A DNA stretch of 64,000 nt, from the NCBI RefSeq assembly GCF_014697545.1, contig NZ_JACJSA010000013.1:62001-126000 (forward strand), written 5' to 3'. The position numbers were made by a program, and so were the translations under genes. A model generated the notes under the pieces. The model was not told the DNA's origin and searched no databases. It saw only the letters and a list, made by a program, of their open reading frames with translations. Within the stretch, counting starts at the first letter, position 1, and each line of letters begins with the position of its first letter. Of the stretch, positions 41,043 through 51,833 are shown in pieces. Source of the DNA: Oscillatoria sp. FACHB-1407 (GTDB taxonomy: Bacteria; Cyanobacteriota; Cyanobacteriia; Elainellales; Elainellaceae).

Positions 41043-42350
41043 TCAATTTGTTAACCCGTGTTCTTGATACTTTGCGGATAGTTGCCGATAAGCGTGCGAT
41101 CGCATTGCCAGTAACGTTACCATTAGCCCAATGAGTCCGGTTAATGTAAATAAAAGTGCAATGCCACGATTGGCTCCAGTGCCGAACCAGTCACCAATCA
41201 GATCCACGCCTGCTCCCGTGGTCATAAATGGGATGAAAACAAATTGGGCGATCGGACCAATCATAAATGCAGTCAGTGGTGATGCGGCTTGCTCAATGCT
41301 TTGAGCAAAGCCAAAGACCCGCCCTTGACGTTCCAATGGAATAACAGCTTGTAGGATTGTTTGTTCTGCGGCTTCAACTACTGGAATCAGACAGAGATAA
41401 ATGAACATCCCAATGGCTAACGATACAACAGAGGCTTGAACCGTAAAGCCAGCGGCAATCACCCACATGACAATGTTTGCCAGGAATAGGGTTCGTAATG
41501 GGCTTTCCCCTAAACCTCGTTTGGCAACAATCAGACCACCTACAATGAATCCCAGACTTAAAAGCCCCCACAAAATTCCCCACACCTGAACTGACACCAG
41601 CGATAGACCATAGGCATCCATCAGGGACATGAAGACCCCACCCAAGAAATTGTTGAAGCAATTAAAGAAAATTAGTCCAAATAATCCAGGGACGAGCGCG
41701 ATCGCCCGAATCGTCCCGCGAATATCGATGTGTTGGGTGTGATGTTCTGAATGAATAATCGTTTGTTCGGGAATGGGGAGAGTTACCAGATGCAGGATGA
41801 CAGCAACCGTCAAAACAATCGCAGAAATGAGCACCCAATAGATACCCAGAAACCCGATCGCCAATCCGCTGAAGATAGAAGCGATAAGAAACGATACACC
41901 ATTCGCAGTGCCCACTAAACCATTGGCTTTATCCCGCTCTGCTTCAGGAATCAAGAGAGTGACGAGGGTTGGTAGAGCGATGATGCGGATGTTACCTGCG
42001 ATCGCCCCCATCAGAGTTAGCACAATAAAAATCCACAGTGGAATGCTGGATACATCGGTAAAAACAGAGGGTGATGTAGAACTAAAAATGATTTGAGCAA
42101 GTATGTAAAAGATAAGAGAACAGATGCTAGACAGTAGCATCGAAGTTTTCTTACGGTAGCGATCGACTAACGAGCCGAGAAAAAAACCAGAGATGGCAAC
42201 CGTCCCAATATACACACCCGCCATTACTGAAGTCGCCAGCACGGATTGAGTTTGCAGAAAAACCCAAAAGGTGACTGCAAACCAGACAAAGGTGTTGGTC
42301 AGTGCAGCCACCAGTGAGTTAGCTAAGATGGCATAGAATGTTTTTGTCAT
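41043..42350 (-). CDS. MFS exporter (macrolide-efflux type)
   Basis: 435 aa with about 12 membrane segments. GSLVDRYRKKTSML between segments 2 and 3 is the MFS loop motif; ALPTLVTLLIPEAERDKANG follows. The layout resembles MefA-type drug exporters. It precedes the acetyltransferase gene by 21 bp on the same strand, suggesting one operon with a resistance or self-protection role (inference). 42351-42682 upstream holds no recognisable gene. Confidence 0.85.
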   Translation of the reverse strand: MTKTFYAILANSLVAALTNTFVWFAVTFWVFLQTQSVLATSVMAGVYIGTVAISGFFLGSLVDRYRKKTSMLLSSICSLIFYILAQIIFSSTSPSVFTDVSSIPLWIFIVLTLMGAIAGNIRIIALPTLVTLLIPEAERDKANGLVGTANGVSFLIASIFSGLAIGFLGIYWVLISAIVLTVAVILHLVTLPIPEQTIIHSEHHTQHIDIRGTIRAIALVPGLFGLIFFNCFNNFLGGVFMSLMDAYGLSLVSVQVWGILWGLLSLGFIVGGLIVAKRGLGESPLRTLFLANIVMWVIAAGFTVQASVVSLAIGMFIYLCLIPVVEAAEQTILQAVIPLERQGRVFGFAQSIEQAASPLTAFMIGPIAQFVFIPFMTTGAGVDLIGDWFGTGANRGIALLFTLTGLIGLMVTLLAMRSHAYRQLSAKYQEHGLTN

Positions 42351-42682
42351 TGGGTAGGCTTGGTTCGCTGATGGTCTGGCAACTGAATGATCGCTTCTTA
42401 GGAATGAGAATTCAATAAGCTCGACATTTGGTAGAGGTGGGTTGCGCTATCAAACTCATCGTGGGACACAGATTGATCCGCTAAACCCACCTGTACAGTT
42501 TGCGGTTTTTTTAGCCTTAGCCACATTCGATGGGACAGAGACGAGTCAGGAAGCTTCCCCAGCATTCGGATTCGAGCCATTGCCTCCTTGAAGCTTTCTG
42601 ACCAAAGCTATATTAAATCTACGATCCTTAGCAAGAGTAGCAATGGATAAGCAGCAATAGGTTGCCCATCCTTCTACACCCT

Positions 42683-42862
42683 TTAAGTAAGCAAACGCCG
42701 CTCTAGAAAATAATTTGCTCTTGTTTTTTGGTGTATGCCTCTCACGATTGCCTGGTGATGCTGTATTTGTAATTCTTGCTTCAGGGGTTGTGTTGTGTCA
42801 GGGATCTCAGGATCAGGTTTCTGATTTTGTGATTGAGTCAGAATAGAGAGGTAGAAAATCAT
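42683..42862 (-). CDS. small protein with YFLERR C-terminus
   Basis: 59 aa from the ATG preceded by AGAGGA (longer starts lack an RBS): MIFYLSILTQSQNQKPDPEI, later HHQAIVRGIHQKTRANYFLE and RRLLT. The end resembles the tRNA-array leader protein (HTQALRSLQQTYYLERR), and the downstream DNA also shares AACGCCGCTCTAG. No tRNA array or ATACTACA box is nearby. Function unknown. Confidence 0.45.
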   Translation of the reverse strand: MIFYLSILTQSQNQKPDPEIPDTTQPLKQELQIQHHQAIVRGIHQKTRANYFLERRLLT

Positions 42863-43759
42863 GATTCCTCTATCTGAGAGAGCTTTTTCAGAGTAGCGAT
42901 CGCCTCTGCTTTTCACTTCACCCGATCAGGTGAGACTAATGTACTGAGAGCTTTGAGCAAACCACAACCCTGATGAAAATCATCGCCAGAATTTTGATTA
43001 CAACAATTTCGATGATGAATGCCTCGATTTAACTGTCGAAACTACTTACTGAGATGACTGTGACTGAAGCCGTACAGTATGGCAATGTCTAAAATGGGGC
43101 GATCGCTACCTTTCTGACAAAAGCCTGTATAAGTTTTACCCATCAAGGATGGGTAGGAATCGAGCAGGATGGGGAGCCAGCGATAGGTAAACCGTGTACT
43201 CATGCTCAAAATGTCAAGTTGTCTCCCCAGAAGGACATCGAAACTGGTTCGCGAGAATGTTCTCCCAGTCCTAATTTTGACTTAACAAAACAGGCAAGAA
43301 TTTTGCGTCAATCTGCTGGTTTACAGAGAGTTTTATAATGCAAAACTCACTCATCTTGTTTTGCGTGTATTAAATCTCACGGGTTTTCCGATAAACATTC
43401 TGAAAATTGAGCGCAAAATTTTGACAGTAACACAAGAATTAGACAGCACGAGGATAAATAACTCATTAATCTAAAAGTTCTGCCAACACATCAATGTATG
43501 AATACTCATCTTTAAGGAAATGATTCACAAAAATCTACGATTTCTTGAACGAAAGCTGAGAAGACAATATCATTTGTCAAGTCTCTAACTTGAATAGAGG
43601 AGAGAATGAAGAGAGAATTGAGAGCGATCGCTCTGATACTGAGATCAACTTGATCTCTCATTTGGAACGTTCTATTTACCCCTGTATCAAATGAGCTACG
43701 TATCTGACAAGAACGCATAACTTTAATCAAGCAATCATCAGTTCTTTCAGGAGCTTACT
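42863..43759. other. 900-bp stretch without a recognisable gene
   Basis: A start-less open frame on the plus strand (43096-43338) reads THQGWVGIEQDGEPAIGKPC and ends RILRQSAGLQRVL; it could be a decayed gene but matches nothing I know. Otherwise A/T-rich with no clear signals. Confidence 0.4.
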
Positions 43760-44097
43760 ATGCCTGATTTAGATAAGTATTCAAAAACCATCCCAGATCC
43801 TCGTTCAAAAGCAACCTAAGCGATTTGGGGTTTTGCCACAAGAATGTTTGTTCTTTGTGTGCCCCTTGTTGCCATCACCCGAAGTGCTGTCGTTATCCCC
43901 GCTACAGTGGCGTTAGGATCTGGCATTGGAACGATCGCCGTTTGGAAGTTCGATTCTTATTCCAAGTGAAGGCTGACAGACGAACAGACAATACGATTGC
44001 TGGAATTGCAAATTTGGAAGCGATCGCCAGTCATGGCGAACTCGATGTGCAGTATCTGTCTAAACAACTAGAGTTAAAAGATCATCAAACTGAGTAG
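43760..44097 (+). pseudogene. decayed small membrane protein gene
   Basis: Good RBS (AGGAGCTTACT). Reads MPDLDKYSKTIPDPRSKAT, then TAA (43817), and in the same frame a hydrophobic segment MFVLCVPLVAITRSAVVIPA to VWKFDSYSK. A second frame carries on with RRTDNTIAGIANLEAIASHG to KDHQTE-stop. One nonsense and one frameshift; family unknown. Confidence 0.5.
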
Positions 44098-44123
44098 ACA
44101 ACCCGATTTGAGGCAGTGAAATT

Positions 44124-44510
44124 ATGATTGATCATACTGGTATCAACGTTAGCAACTTTGAGAGAAGCAAAGAGTTTTACACTCAATCTTTAGCCCCTCT
44201 TGGCTATCAGTTGCTGCATGAATTTGCTGCCGCTGGGACTAGCTCTGTTTCTGGTGGCGGTTTTGGAATAGATGGACAGCCAGATTTTTGGATCTTGCAG
44301 GGAGATGTCAACACCCCTAGGATTCACATCGCCTTCCGCGCTGAAACTCCTGAGGTGGTTCAGGCATTTTATCAAGCCGCATTAAAAGCAGGAGGGCAAG
44401 ACAATGGTGCTCCAGGTCTACGAACTCACTATCACCCTAATTATTATGCTGCCTTTGTTTTAGATCCGGATGGTCATAACGTTGAGGCAGTGTGTCACAC
44501 CCCTGTTTGA
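44124..44510 (+). CDS. VOC/glyoxalase-fold protein
   Basis: 128 aa, RBS GAGGCAG. Single glyoxalase domain: MIDHTGINVSNFERSKEFYT (first metal His), PRIHIAFRAETPE (second) and DPDGHNVEAVCH (Glu). Members are lyases, dioxygenases or resistance proteins; substrate unknown. Confidence 0.88.
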   Translation: MIDHTGINVSNFERSKEFYTQSLAPLGYQLLHEFAAAGTSSVSGGGFGIDGQPDFWILQGDVNTPRIHIAFRAETPEVVQAFYQAALKAGGQDNGAPGLRTHYHPNYYAAFVLDPDGHNVEAVCHTPV

Positions 44511-44550
44511 TCAGAGATCTGGTGATGAGCCTTTCCTGCTTTACCTCCTT

Positions 44551-44674
44551 AGTACTGCTATTCACAGATAGGGTTCGGAAATAAAACAAGGGGGTGTGGG
44601 GACTGCGCCCCCGGCCAGGGGTTCCACCCCTGCACCCCAAATTCCCACCCCTGTTTACGACGAGTTGTACTTAG
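44551..44674. repeat. 125-bp dispersed repeat, copy 2
   Basis: Closely similar to 6960-7084, with the same palindrome CAGGGGTTCCACCCCTG. It abuts and has probably removed the start of the alpha/beta-hydrolase gene. Confidence 0.7.
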
Positions 44675-44679
44675 ACTGA

Positions 44680-45265
44680 GTTATTCAACGTATAAAGAGC
44701 AAACCAATTCGCAACAATGGGATTTGCCTTTTTTCAGAATCCTTTGACTCCCCAGATGACATTCCAATTTTATTGATTATGGGAGCGATGTCTTCTGGCA
44801 TTTGGTGGCCCGAAACGTTCCGCCATCAGTTAGCGGCCGTGAGACGATATGTGATTCGTTACGATCACCGAGATACCGGACGCTCAAGCAGCTACGAGCC
44901 GGGACAGATCAACTCTTCTGTTGAAGATCTGGCGGATGATGCGTTCTGTATTCTGGATGGTTATGGGATTCGGAGTGCCCATGTAGTTGGGATGTCGCTG
45001 GGGGGATATTTAGCTCAACTCATGGCACTCAAATATCCTCAACGGGGCAAAAGTCTGACCTCGATCGCTTCAGAACGGTTGGCTGAAGAAGATCCTACCC
45101 TGCCTGAGATTGATCCATCTGTTCTCAATTATCATGCAAAAAGCCAGTGAACTGGATTTGGACAAACCGTGAAGCCGTGATTGAATATCAGGTTGGGGCA
45201 TGGCGATTGCTGTCTGGTTCAGCCCATGCCTTTGATGAACTGAACAGCTTAGCCAACGTTATAGT
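44680..45265 (+). pseudogene. alpha/beta-hydrolase, truncated and frameshifted
   Basis: NGICLFSESFDSPDDIPILL then IMGAMSSGIWWPE, RYDHRDTGRSS and nucleophile elbow HVVGMSLGGYLAQ are typical of alpha/beta-hydrolases. The start is lost at the repeat. A frameshift near 45140 moves the reading to [20 protein letters not shown], and the lid and catalytic His are missing. Confidence 0.75.
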
Positions 45266-45303
45266 TCCAATATTGGAACTATCTAGACAAACTCCTTTCA
45301 GTA

Positions 45304-46842
45304 TCATTGAAAACAGTAATCTTCCACAGCCTGCTTGTGTTCTATTTGTATTAAGTTGCGTGGGAGGATAACTGTGAAAGTAGTTCCAATTCTCTCTTGA
45401 CTTTCAAAATAAATTTGCCCTTTTTGCAAGTCTACACATCGTTTGACAATCGCTAGTCCCAAGCCTGTTCCTTGAATTCCAGACACATTTGCAGCCCTGT
45501 GAAATGCTTCAAACAATTTCGGTTGGTCTTTCTGGGGGATGCCAATTCCCTGGTCTTGAATACAGAATTTAGCCTGATCACCCTGGCAAGTCAACGTGAA
45601 CCGAATAACGCTTCCTTTTGGGGAGTACTTGATGGCATTGGACAATAAGTTGTCAAGAGTGTGCTTTAGCAAAGAAGCATCTGTTCTGGCTTCACTGGAA
45701 TTACCTTCGCTCACGAAAATGATCTGATGAGATTTTCCTTGAGTGATCTGAAAGTTCTCTACAATTTCACAGCAAAATTCTTTGAGTTCAAGTCGAGTAT
45801 ATTCAACTTCAACCCGTCCCGATTCGGTACGACCGAGTAAAAGAATTTCATCAAGCAAGTGAAGTGTTTGATCAATTGCCCGATGAATACGCTCAAAACA
45901 TCGTGCTTTTTGCTCTGCTGGTAGATCGCAACCTTCTAAAAAATTAACCCCAAAGCTAATTGCTGAGATGGGGTTACGAAACTCGTGAGAGACCATTGCA
46001 ATAAAGCTATTTTTCATCTGGTTGAGTTCTCGCTCTTTTTCAAGAGAGCGGCGAATTTCTGCCTCTGCTCGTTTGAGTTTGCTAATGTCTCGCCCTTCTG
46101 CTATGAGCAAAGTAATGTTGCCATCCTTATTCCTCACAGGCTTGACAGATACATCAAACCACCATGATGTCCCTCTAGGAGAGAGAGCTTGAAGTTCTGA
46201 GCGCACAGTTTCACCTTGAGAGGCTCTTAGCACCGCTTCTTGCAACCAAGACTGAGATTTTTCATTTGATTGCCAACAGGGTGACTCCCAAATAAGATGG
46301 TTGAGAACAAGTTCGTGTTGAAAATTACTGATTTCTGTAGCGACCTGATTAATATCTAAAACAACACCATCGGGGCTGAGTAATCCCATGAACTGAAAGG
46401 TTTGGTTAAACACTTCACGAAAACGGTGCTCACTCTCTTGAAGCCTTTTCAGGATCTGAGACCGCTCAATCGCATAGCTCACTGACTTCAATAATAGTTC
46501 TGTGGAGACTTGCCCTTTAACTAGATAATCTTGGGCACCGTGAGCAACCGCTTGTCGAGCAAACAACTCATCTTTTAATCCTGTTAGCACAATAATTGGG
46601 AGGTGAGGAAAGGCTGTTTGAATCTGAATGACGGTTTCAAGTCCTTGAGAATCAGGGAGTGAAAGGTCAAGGAGAATGACATCAAATTCAGTTTTATGCA
46701 AATGTTCTAATGCAGGTTTCAAGCGTTTGACATGAGTGATTTGCCAAGATTTTGCATCACTGTTTTGCAGCAATTTCATCAATAAAGCAACATCTGCGGG
46801 ATTATCTTCCACCAAGAGGGCAGAAATCACATCAGCACTCAT
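45304..46842 (-). CDS. receiver-PAS-histidine kinase
   Basis: 512 aa, cytosolic. N-terminal receiver (about 8-125; Asp in [13 protein letters not shown], Lys in YLVKGQ), PAS domain (about 140-265, ending [15 protein letters not shown]), HisKA with [14 protein letters not shown] (His near 295) and ATPase ([28 protein letters not shown]). An N-terminal receiver on a kinase typically lets a second system control it. Upstream intergenic 46843-47009 shows no specific sites. Confidence 0.88.
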   Translation of the reverse strand: MSADVISALLVEDNPADVALLMKLLQNSDAKSWQITHVKRLKPALEHLHKTEFDVILLDLSLPDSQGLETVIQIQTAFPHLPIIVLTGLKDELFARQAVAHGAQDYLVKGQVSTELLLKSVSYAIERSQILKRLQESEHRFREVFNQTFQFMGLLSPDGVVLDINQVATEISNFQHELVLNHLIWESPCWQSNEKSQSWLQEAVLRASQGETVRSELQALSPRGTSWWFDVSVKPVRNKDGNITLLIAEGRDISKLKRAEAEIRRSLEKERELNQMKNSFIAMVSHEFRNPISAISFGVNFLEGCDLPAEQKARCFERIHRAIDQTLHLLDEILLLGRTESGRVEVEYTRLELKEFCCEIVENFQITQGKSHQIIFVSEGNSSEARTDASLLKHTLDNLLSNAIKYSPKGSVIRFTLTCQGDQAKFCIQDQGIGIPQKDQPKLFEAFHRAANVSGIQGTGLGLAIVKRCVDLQKGQIYFESQERIGTTFTVILPRNLIQIEHKQAVEDYCFQ

Positions 46843-47009
46843 AAATTGCTACCCGATTCCAAGTAAATTCAAGTCGAGAAGGAAAATGATTTAATTGCCA
46901 TCTACTTCAAAGAGTATATTTTTTCTAAAGGAAATTAAATAATCACGGATCTTTTGTTATCTTTCCCAAATTTAGGGTAATTAACACAAAAGTTAAGAAA
47001 TCATTAAGT

Positions 47010-47450
47010 TTACTCAGGGGGAAGTTCGACTAACGCAAACCAGAAATGCTCGATTGATTGAACGACTTCGACGAACTGTTCTAAGTTAACTGGTTTAACG
47101 AGGTAGCAGTTGGCATGAAGTTGATAGCTTCTCAGAATATCGGCTTCGTCGGAGGAGGTTGTCAGAATGACGACGGGAATTGTCATCAAGTTCTTATCTT
47201 CTTTGATTTCAGCCAGTAGCTCCCGACCATTTTTTTTTGGCAAGTTCAAATCCAGCAGAATCATGTCAGGGCGAGGAGCCTCAACATAATTTCCTCGCTG
47301 GTAAAGAAAGTCGCTGGCTTCAACCCCATCTCGAACTAGATGGATCTCGTTTAAAAACTTGCTGCCTTTTAACGTTCTCTGGATGAGAACAGCGTCGCTT
47401 TTGGAGTCTTCAACAAGCAGGATTCTGAGTAATCGGGCGTGGGTTGTCAT
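47010..47450 (-). CDS. Rcp1-like single-domain response regulator
   Basis: 146 aa. Receiver: VEDSKSDAVLIQRTLK, Asp in MILLDLNLPKKNG (about 65) and Lys in CYLVKPVN (about 116). The long loop with GNYVEAPRPD before the Asp is typical of cyanobacterial Rcp1-type regulators that accept phosphate from phytochrome-like kinases. It overlaps the 3' end of the large PAS kinase by 41 bp, so that kinase is the likely partner. Confidence 0.88.
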   Translation of the reverse strand: MTTHARLLRILLVEDSKSDAVLIQRTLKGSKFLNEIHLVRDGVEASDFLYQRGNYVEAPRPDMILLDLNLPKKNGRELLAEIKEDKNLMTIPVVILTTSSDEADILRSYQLHANCYLVKPVNLEQFVEVVQSIEHFWFALVELPPE

Positions 47451-50400
47451 CGTGTGTCTTTATAGAGAGGGGAATTGTGAAGAAGAAGGTTGCTCCCTGC
47501 CCCAGTTGAGACTCAACCCAAATTCGTCCTTGGTGCCGTTCGATAATTTTCTGACAGATGGCTAATCCTAAACCCGTGCCAGAATATTCATCACTGGTAT
47601 GCAGGCGTTGAAAGATACCAAAGATACGCTCAGCATACTGAGGTTCAATCCCAATGCCATTATCTTGAAGAGAGAATAGCCATTCTTCAGATCCCATTGT
47701 CAAGCGCGAAGAACCAGGATGGCTCAAATCATTTGTTTTCTCGACTGTATGGCTTTTGGCTGAAATGTGAATCCGTGGATCTGTTTTACTCCGGTACTTC
47801 AAGGAATTACTGATCAAGTTTTGCAGGAGATTTTTCATTTGATTTGGATCTGCGGTGATGGTTGGCAGGGGGTCTGCGGTAATAATCGCCTGGTTTTCGG
47901 CGATCGCCACCTGTAAATCTTTTTTGACTCGTTCCAATAGGACATTGCAATCGGTGGGTTGGAGTTGCAGTTCATAACGACCGACCCTGGAATAGGTCAG
48001 CAGGTCTCGAATTAACTGCTGCATCCGGGTTGCACCATCCACAATAAATTCGATGTACATATCGGCATCGCCATCGAGTTGTGCTTTGTACTCCTGCGCC
48101 AGGAGTTGGGTAAAACTCGTAATGGCTCTCAACGGTTCTTGTAAATCGTGAGAGGCGATATAGGCGAACTGTTCTAGCTCCTGATTAGAACGCTGCAACT
48201 CTTCGGCTAGCTTGCGGGTAGACCTTTCGGCTTGTCTAAGTTGGGTAATGTCGCGTGCGATTGTGATCACAGAAGTAATCGAATTATCAGCCTCCCGTTC
48301 TGGAACGACATAGACCTGGTAACTTCTCGGTTCATCCAGGTTTATCACTTCGAATTCATCGATTCGCATTTCGCCTGTAACAAACACCTCTTCAAGAGAA
48401 GCCTCCCAAAATTGAGTAATGGCTTCAGGATAGTCTAATTCAGACGGTTGCTTACCCAGGTAAAACTGTAGGGTGATGCCAGCAGCTTGGGTGCCAGCTG
48501 GGTTGACATAAAGATAACGATATTGGCGATCGTGGCGGGTAATCACATCCGGCGTATTTTCCACCAGTGTCCTAAACTCCCGTTCCCGTTGAGCTAGCAA
48601 AATATTTGCTTCTTGTAGTTCTCTTGTGCGTTCCTGTACCTGCCGTTCTAACTCATCTCGCGCGGTTCTCAAGACTTGTTCTGCTTGTTTTTGCAGAGTA
48701 ATGTCTTGAGACATGAGCATACCCAATCTCACGAATCCCTGGTCATCGAAAACAGGCAAACAGTGAACAAAATAGATGCGATCGCCAAAGGGAATTTCCA
48801 GCGTCTCCGAATTACCTGAAAGTGCTCCTCTGTAAAGAGGTTCGAGTAATTCACAGGTTTGAGTATCCAACACTTCCCAAATCGTCTTTCCTTCAAGGGA
48901 TACCCGATCCAAGCCAGCTTGGGTCAGCCCTTGACCTTCTGCCAGTACATAGCGCAGATCGTTATCGAAGAGAAACACAGCCCCATTTGGAAAATTTTGA
49001 ACTAATGTGCGATATCGTTCCTGACTCTCTCGTAAAGCAGCTTCTGCTTGTTTACGTTCTGTGATATCTACAACGATTCCTGCCATTCTAGCGGGCTGGT
49101 TCAACTCGTCGTAAAACATTTGCCCAATCCCAATCACCCATCGGGATGTTCCATCAGGTAGCAGAATTCGGTACTCTATATTCGTGTTTTTGCCTTGGGC
49201 GATCGCTTCCGTTGTTTCTCGCTCAACCCATTCTCGATCGTCTGGGTGCAATCGGCTAAACCCATTCTCGGAAGAGGGTTCAACACTTCCAGGCTCAAGA
49301 CCAAATACACGGTAATATTCATCTGACCAGTACAAGCGATTGGTTGGCAGTTCCCAAGTCCAGGCTCCAGCTTTCGCAGCTTGCAGGGCTAACGTCAACT
49401 GTTGTTCGCGATCGCGTAATGCCTGTTCTGCTCGTTTGCGATCGGTGATGTTTAAAAAGGCTCCCACACTGCCTCTTAACTGTCCGGATGCATTCAGCAA
49501 TGGAGCGGCATATTCTAGCAGCGTGACGGTTGTGCCATCCTGCCAAACCACATCAACTTCTAAATCTCGAATTTCAACCCCATGAGCCGCCGCGTATTGG
49601 AGCGGTAATTCTTCCGGTGGCATTTCTCGACCATTTTGGTAGACCCTGAAGGTTGTTGGACGCTCCTCTTCTGATGCACTCAAAGACGCATTGGCCCTAG
49701 GCGGAATACCGAGTGCATCGGCAAAGGCGGGATTCACTCGAATATGCTGACATTCTGGATCTTCAGCAATACCAATTCCAATCGGAATCACATCTAACAA
49801 CGTCTGCAATTCGGTCACTTTTTGCTGGAGTTCTTGATTTAATTGCAGAATGGCTGTCTCTGATTGTTTACGCTGGGTAATATCTTCAGCAAAGATGATA
49901 ATTCCACCAATTTCATCGGTTGCGGTATACCAGGGACGGGTTTCCCAGCGGGTCCATTGTTGCCAGCCATCTGTCCGCACAAACAAATCTTCATCACATT
50001 TCTCGATCGCCCCTGCTAAACAGCGTTGATGAATTTGTCGCCATCGTTCTGGCAGCTCAGGAAAGAGTTCGTAGTGCGATCGCCCAATCGTAGATTCCAA
50101 CGAACCCTGATAGTAGTCATCAGCCCAACGCTGGCTTCCTATCAAAAAGCGCATCTCTCGATCGAACATGGCAATGCCAGCCGGAGCGTTTTGGATAAAT
50201 AGGCGAAGAATGGCTTCCCTTTCCTGAAGAGCTTCTTCAGCACGTTTGCGTTCAGCTTCAATGCGCTTGCGATCGCTAATATCTCGACAAGCACAAAAGC
50301 GTAAGATCTCTCCCTCCCACTCCACAACGTTGTAGCTAATTTCCACATCATAGGTTGAGCCATTTTTGCGGCGGTGCTGCGTTTCAAATACTCCCATTTT

Positions 50401-51807
50401 GCGGCTTAAGCAGTCCTGCATGACTTGCTGAAGTTCCTCATCATTGAATTGAGCGTCCCAGTCAGAGACGCTGAGGTTTGCAATTTCTTCTGGGGTGTGC
50501 CCTATCATTTCAGCAAAACGGGGATTGGCATTCACGACTCTGCCTTGCCCATCTAAAATGACAATGCCATCAAAAGAGGTATTGAAGAGGGTCTGAATCC
50601 GCAAAAGTTCCTTCGCTAAAGTTTGTTCTGTTTGTTTGCGATCGCTAATATCAGTGGAAGTGCCATACCAGCGCAACACTTGTCCCTGTTCATCTAACAC
50701 AGGTACGGATCGCATGAGAAACCAGCGGTATACCCCATCGGATGCTCGCTTCAGTCGGGCTTCAATCTCAAAGGGTTGTTGCGTTGCCTGTGCGTTCATC
50801 CATTGTTCAGACATGGATTGTGCCTCTTCAGGATGAAGAAACTCTGCCACTTTCTGAGTGTCGCGGCTTTGTTCGACTGTCAACCCCGAATACTCAAGCC
50901 ATCGGCGATTTACATACTCCGTCTCGCCCTGAGCATTGCTGATCCAGACGAATTGCGGCATTGAGTCACTGAGTTGTTGCAATTGTTGCTCTTTTTCTCT
51001 CAGGGCAATTTCAGCTTGTTTGCGATCGGTAATATCTTCAAAAGTGCTAACCGTTGAAACAATTTGTCCATCCCGATTCAGGATTGGAGCAGCACTAACA
51101 GAAAATAAAGTTGTTGTGCCGTCTCCTCGCCGATAGTGCATTTCCTCAGCTTTGACAACTTCTCCAGACAAAAGAGAACGAGCGATCGGGTACTCGTCTG
51201 GTTGATAAGATTGTCCATCCGCATGGATCGCGCCATATTGGATATACCCCTGAGACGTGTCTGAATTCAATAGAGGCTGCCGTAACAAACGTATAGCTTC
51301 TTCATTGTGAAAGAGGAGTTTACCAGAAGGGGCTTCCGCGATCGCCACTCCTACGGGCATTTGTTGAAGTATCTGTTCCAACTGATGCCGTTCTGCTTCT
51401 AACTGTTGTAGCAGTACCTCCATCTCGTTGTGAGCTGCTTGCTCCTGCTGCAAAAGCTGCATCCGCTCTACTGCAATTCGATTGCTCTCCTGTAGACTGG
51501 CAGTTAAAAAATTGATAACGAGTCCTACAACTGCAACAAGAAGGAGCCAGAAAAAGTCTTCAAATCTTAGGATATAGATTTGGTGAGTGGGCGTAATGAA
51601 GTAATAGTTGAGAGCTAATACAGAGAGAACCGTTGTAACGATGCCTGGTCGCCGTCCACCATACCAAGTGCTAATAACAATTGCAATGTAGAAGAAGACT
51701 CCGGTCGTTCGAGAGAGAATGTCCTCTAACCAAAAGCTAAGGAGGGTAGCGATTACCGTCAAGCCGATCGCTACACTATAAGTCAAAAGCTGCCGCCCCA
51801 TACTCAT
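47410..51807 (-). CDS. membrane multi-PAS histidine kinase (8 PAS domains)
   Basis: 1465 aa. N-terminal DUF4118/KdpD-like membrane domain (about 8-110; SVAIGLTVIATLLSFWLEDI, FFYIAIVISTWYGGRRPGIV), a coiled coil, then eight PAS domains between about 147 and 1195, most followed by the linker ITDRKQAE. HisKA contains IASHDLQEPLRAI (about 1225), the form found in phytochrome-type kinases; ATPase: [32 protein letters not shown]. No GAF chromophore domain, so it is not itself a phytochrome. Coupled to the Rcp1-like regulator at its 3' end. Confidence 0.88.
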   Translation of the reverse strand: MSMGRQLLTYSVAIGLTVIATLLSFWLEDILSRTTGVFFYIAIVISTWYGGRRPGIVTTVLSVLALNYYFITPTHQIYILRFEDFFWLLLVAVVGLVINFLTASLQESNRIAVERMQLLQQEQAAHNEMEVLLQQLEAERHQLEQILQQMPVGVAIAEAPSGKLLFHNEEAIRLLRQPLLNSDTSQGYIQYGAIHADGQSYQPDEYPIARSLLSGEVVKAEEMHYRRGDGTTTLFSVSAAPILNRDGQIVSTVSTFEDITDRKQAEIALREKEQQLQQLSDSMPQFVWISNAQGETEYVNRRWLEYSGLTVEQSRDTQKVAEFLHPEEAQSMSEQWMNAQATQQPFEIEARLKRASDGVYRWFLMRSVPVLDEQGQVLRWYGTSTDISDRKQTEQTLAKELLRIQTLFNTSFDGIVILDGQGRVVNANPRFAEMIGHTPEEIANLSVSDWDAQFNDEELQQVMQDCLSRKMGVFETQHRRKNGSTYDVEISYNVVEWEGEILRFCACRDISDRKRIEAERKRAEEALQEREAILRLFIQNAPAGIAMFDREMRFLIGSQRWADDYYQGSLESTIGRSHYELFPELPERWRQIHQRCLAGAIEKCDEDLFVRTDGWQQWTRWETRPWYTATDEIGGIIIFAEDITQRKQSETAILQLNQELQQKVTELQTLLDVIPIGIGIAEDPECQHIRVNPAFADALGIPPRANASLSASEEERPTTFRVYQNGREMPPEELPLQYAAAHGVEIRDLEVDVVWQDGTTVTLLEYAAPLLNASGQLRGSVGAFLNITDRKRAEQALRDREQQLTLALQAAKAGAWTWELPTNRLYWSDEYYRVFGLEPGSVEPSSENGFSRLHPDDREWVERETTEAIAQGKNTNIEYRILLPDGTSRWVIGIGQMFYDELNQPARMAGIVVDITERKQAEAALRESQERYRTLVQNFPNGAVFLFDNDLRYVLAEGQGLTQAGLDRVSLEGKTIWEVLDTQTCELLEPLYRGALSGNSETLEIPFGDRIYFVHCLPVFDDQGFVRLGMLMSQDITLQKQAEQVLRTARDELERQVQERTRELQEANILLAQREREFRTLVENTPDVITRHDRQYRYLYVNPAGTQAAGITLQFYLGKQPSELDYPEAITQFWEASLEEVFVTGEMRIDEFEVINLDEPRSYQVYVVPEREADNSITSVITIARDITQLRQAERSTRKLAEELQRSNQELEQFAYIASHDLQEPLRAITSFTQLLAQEYKAQLDGDADMYIEFIVDGATRMQQLIRDLLTYSRVGRYELQLQPTDCNVLLERVKKDLQVAIAENQAIITADPLPTITADPNQMKNLLQNLISNSLKYRSKTDPRIHISAKSHTVEKTNDLSHPGSSRLTMGSEEWLFSLQDNGIGIEPQYAERIFGIFQRLHTSDEYSGTGLGLAICQKIIERHQGRIWVESQLGQGATFFFTIPLSIKTHDDNPRPITQNPAC

Positions 51808-51833
51808 TGCTGTTTTCCCTTTTGATCAATTCA

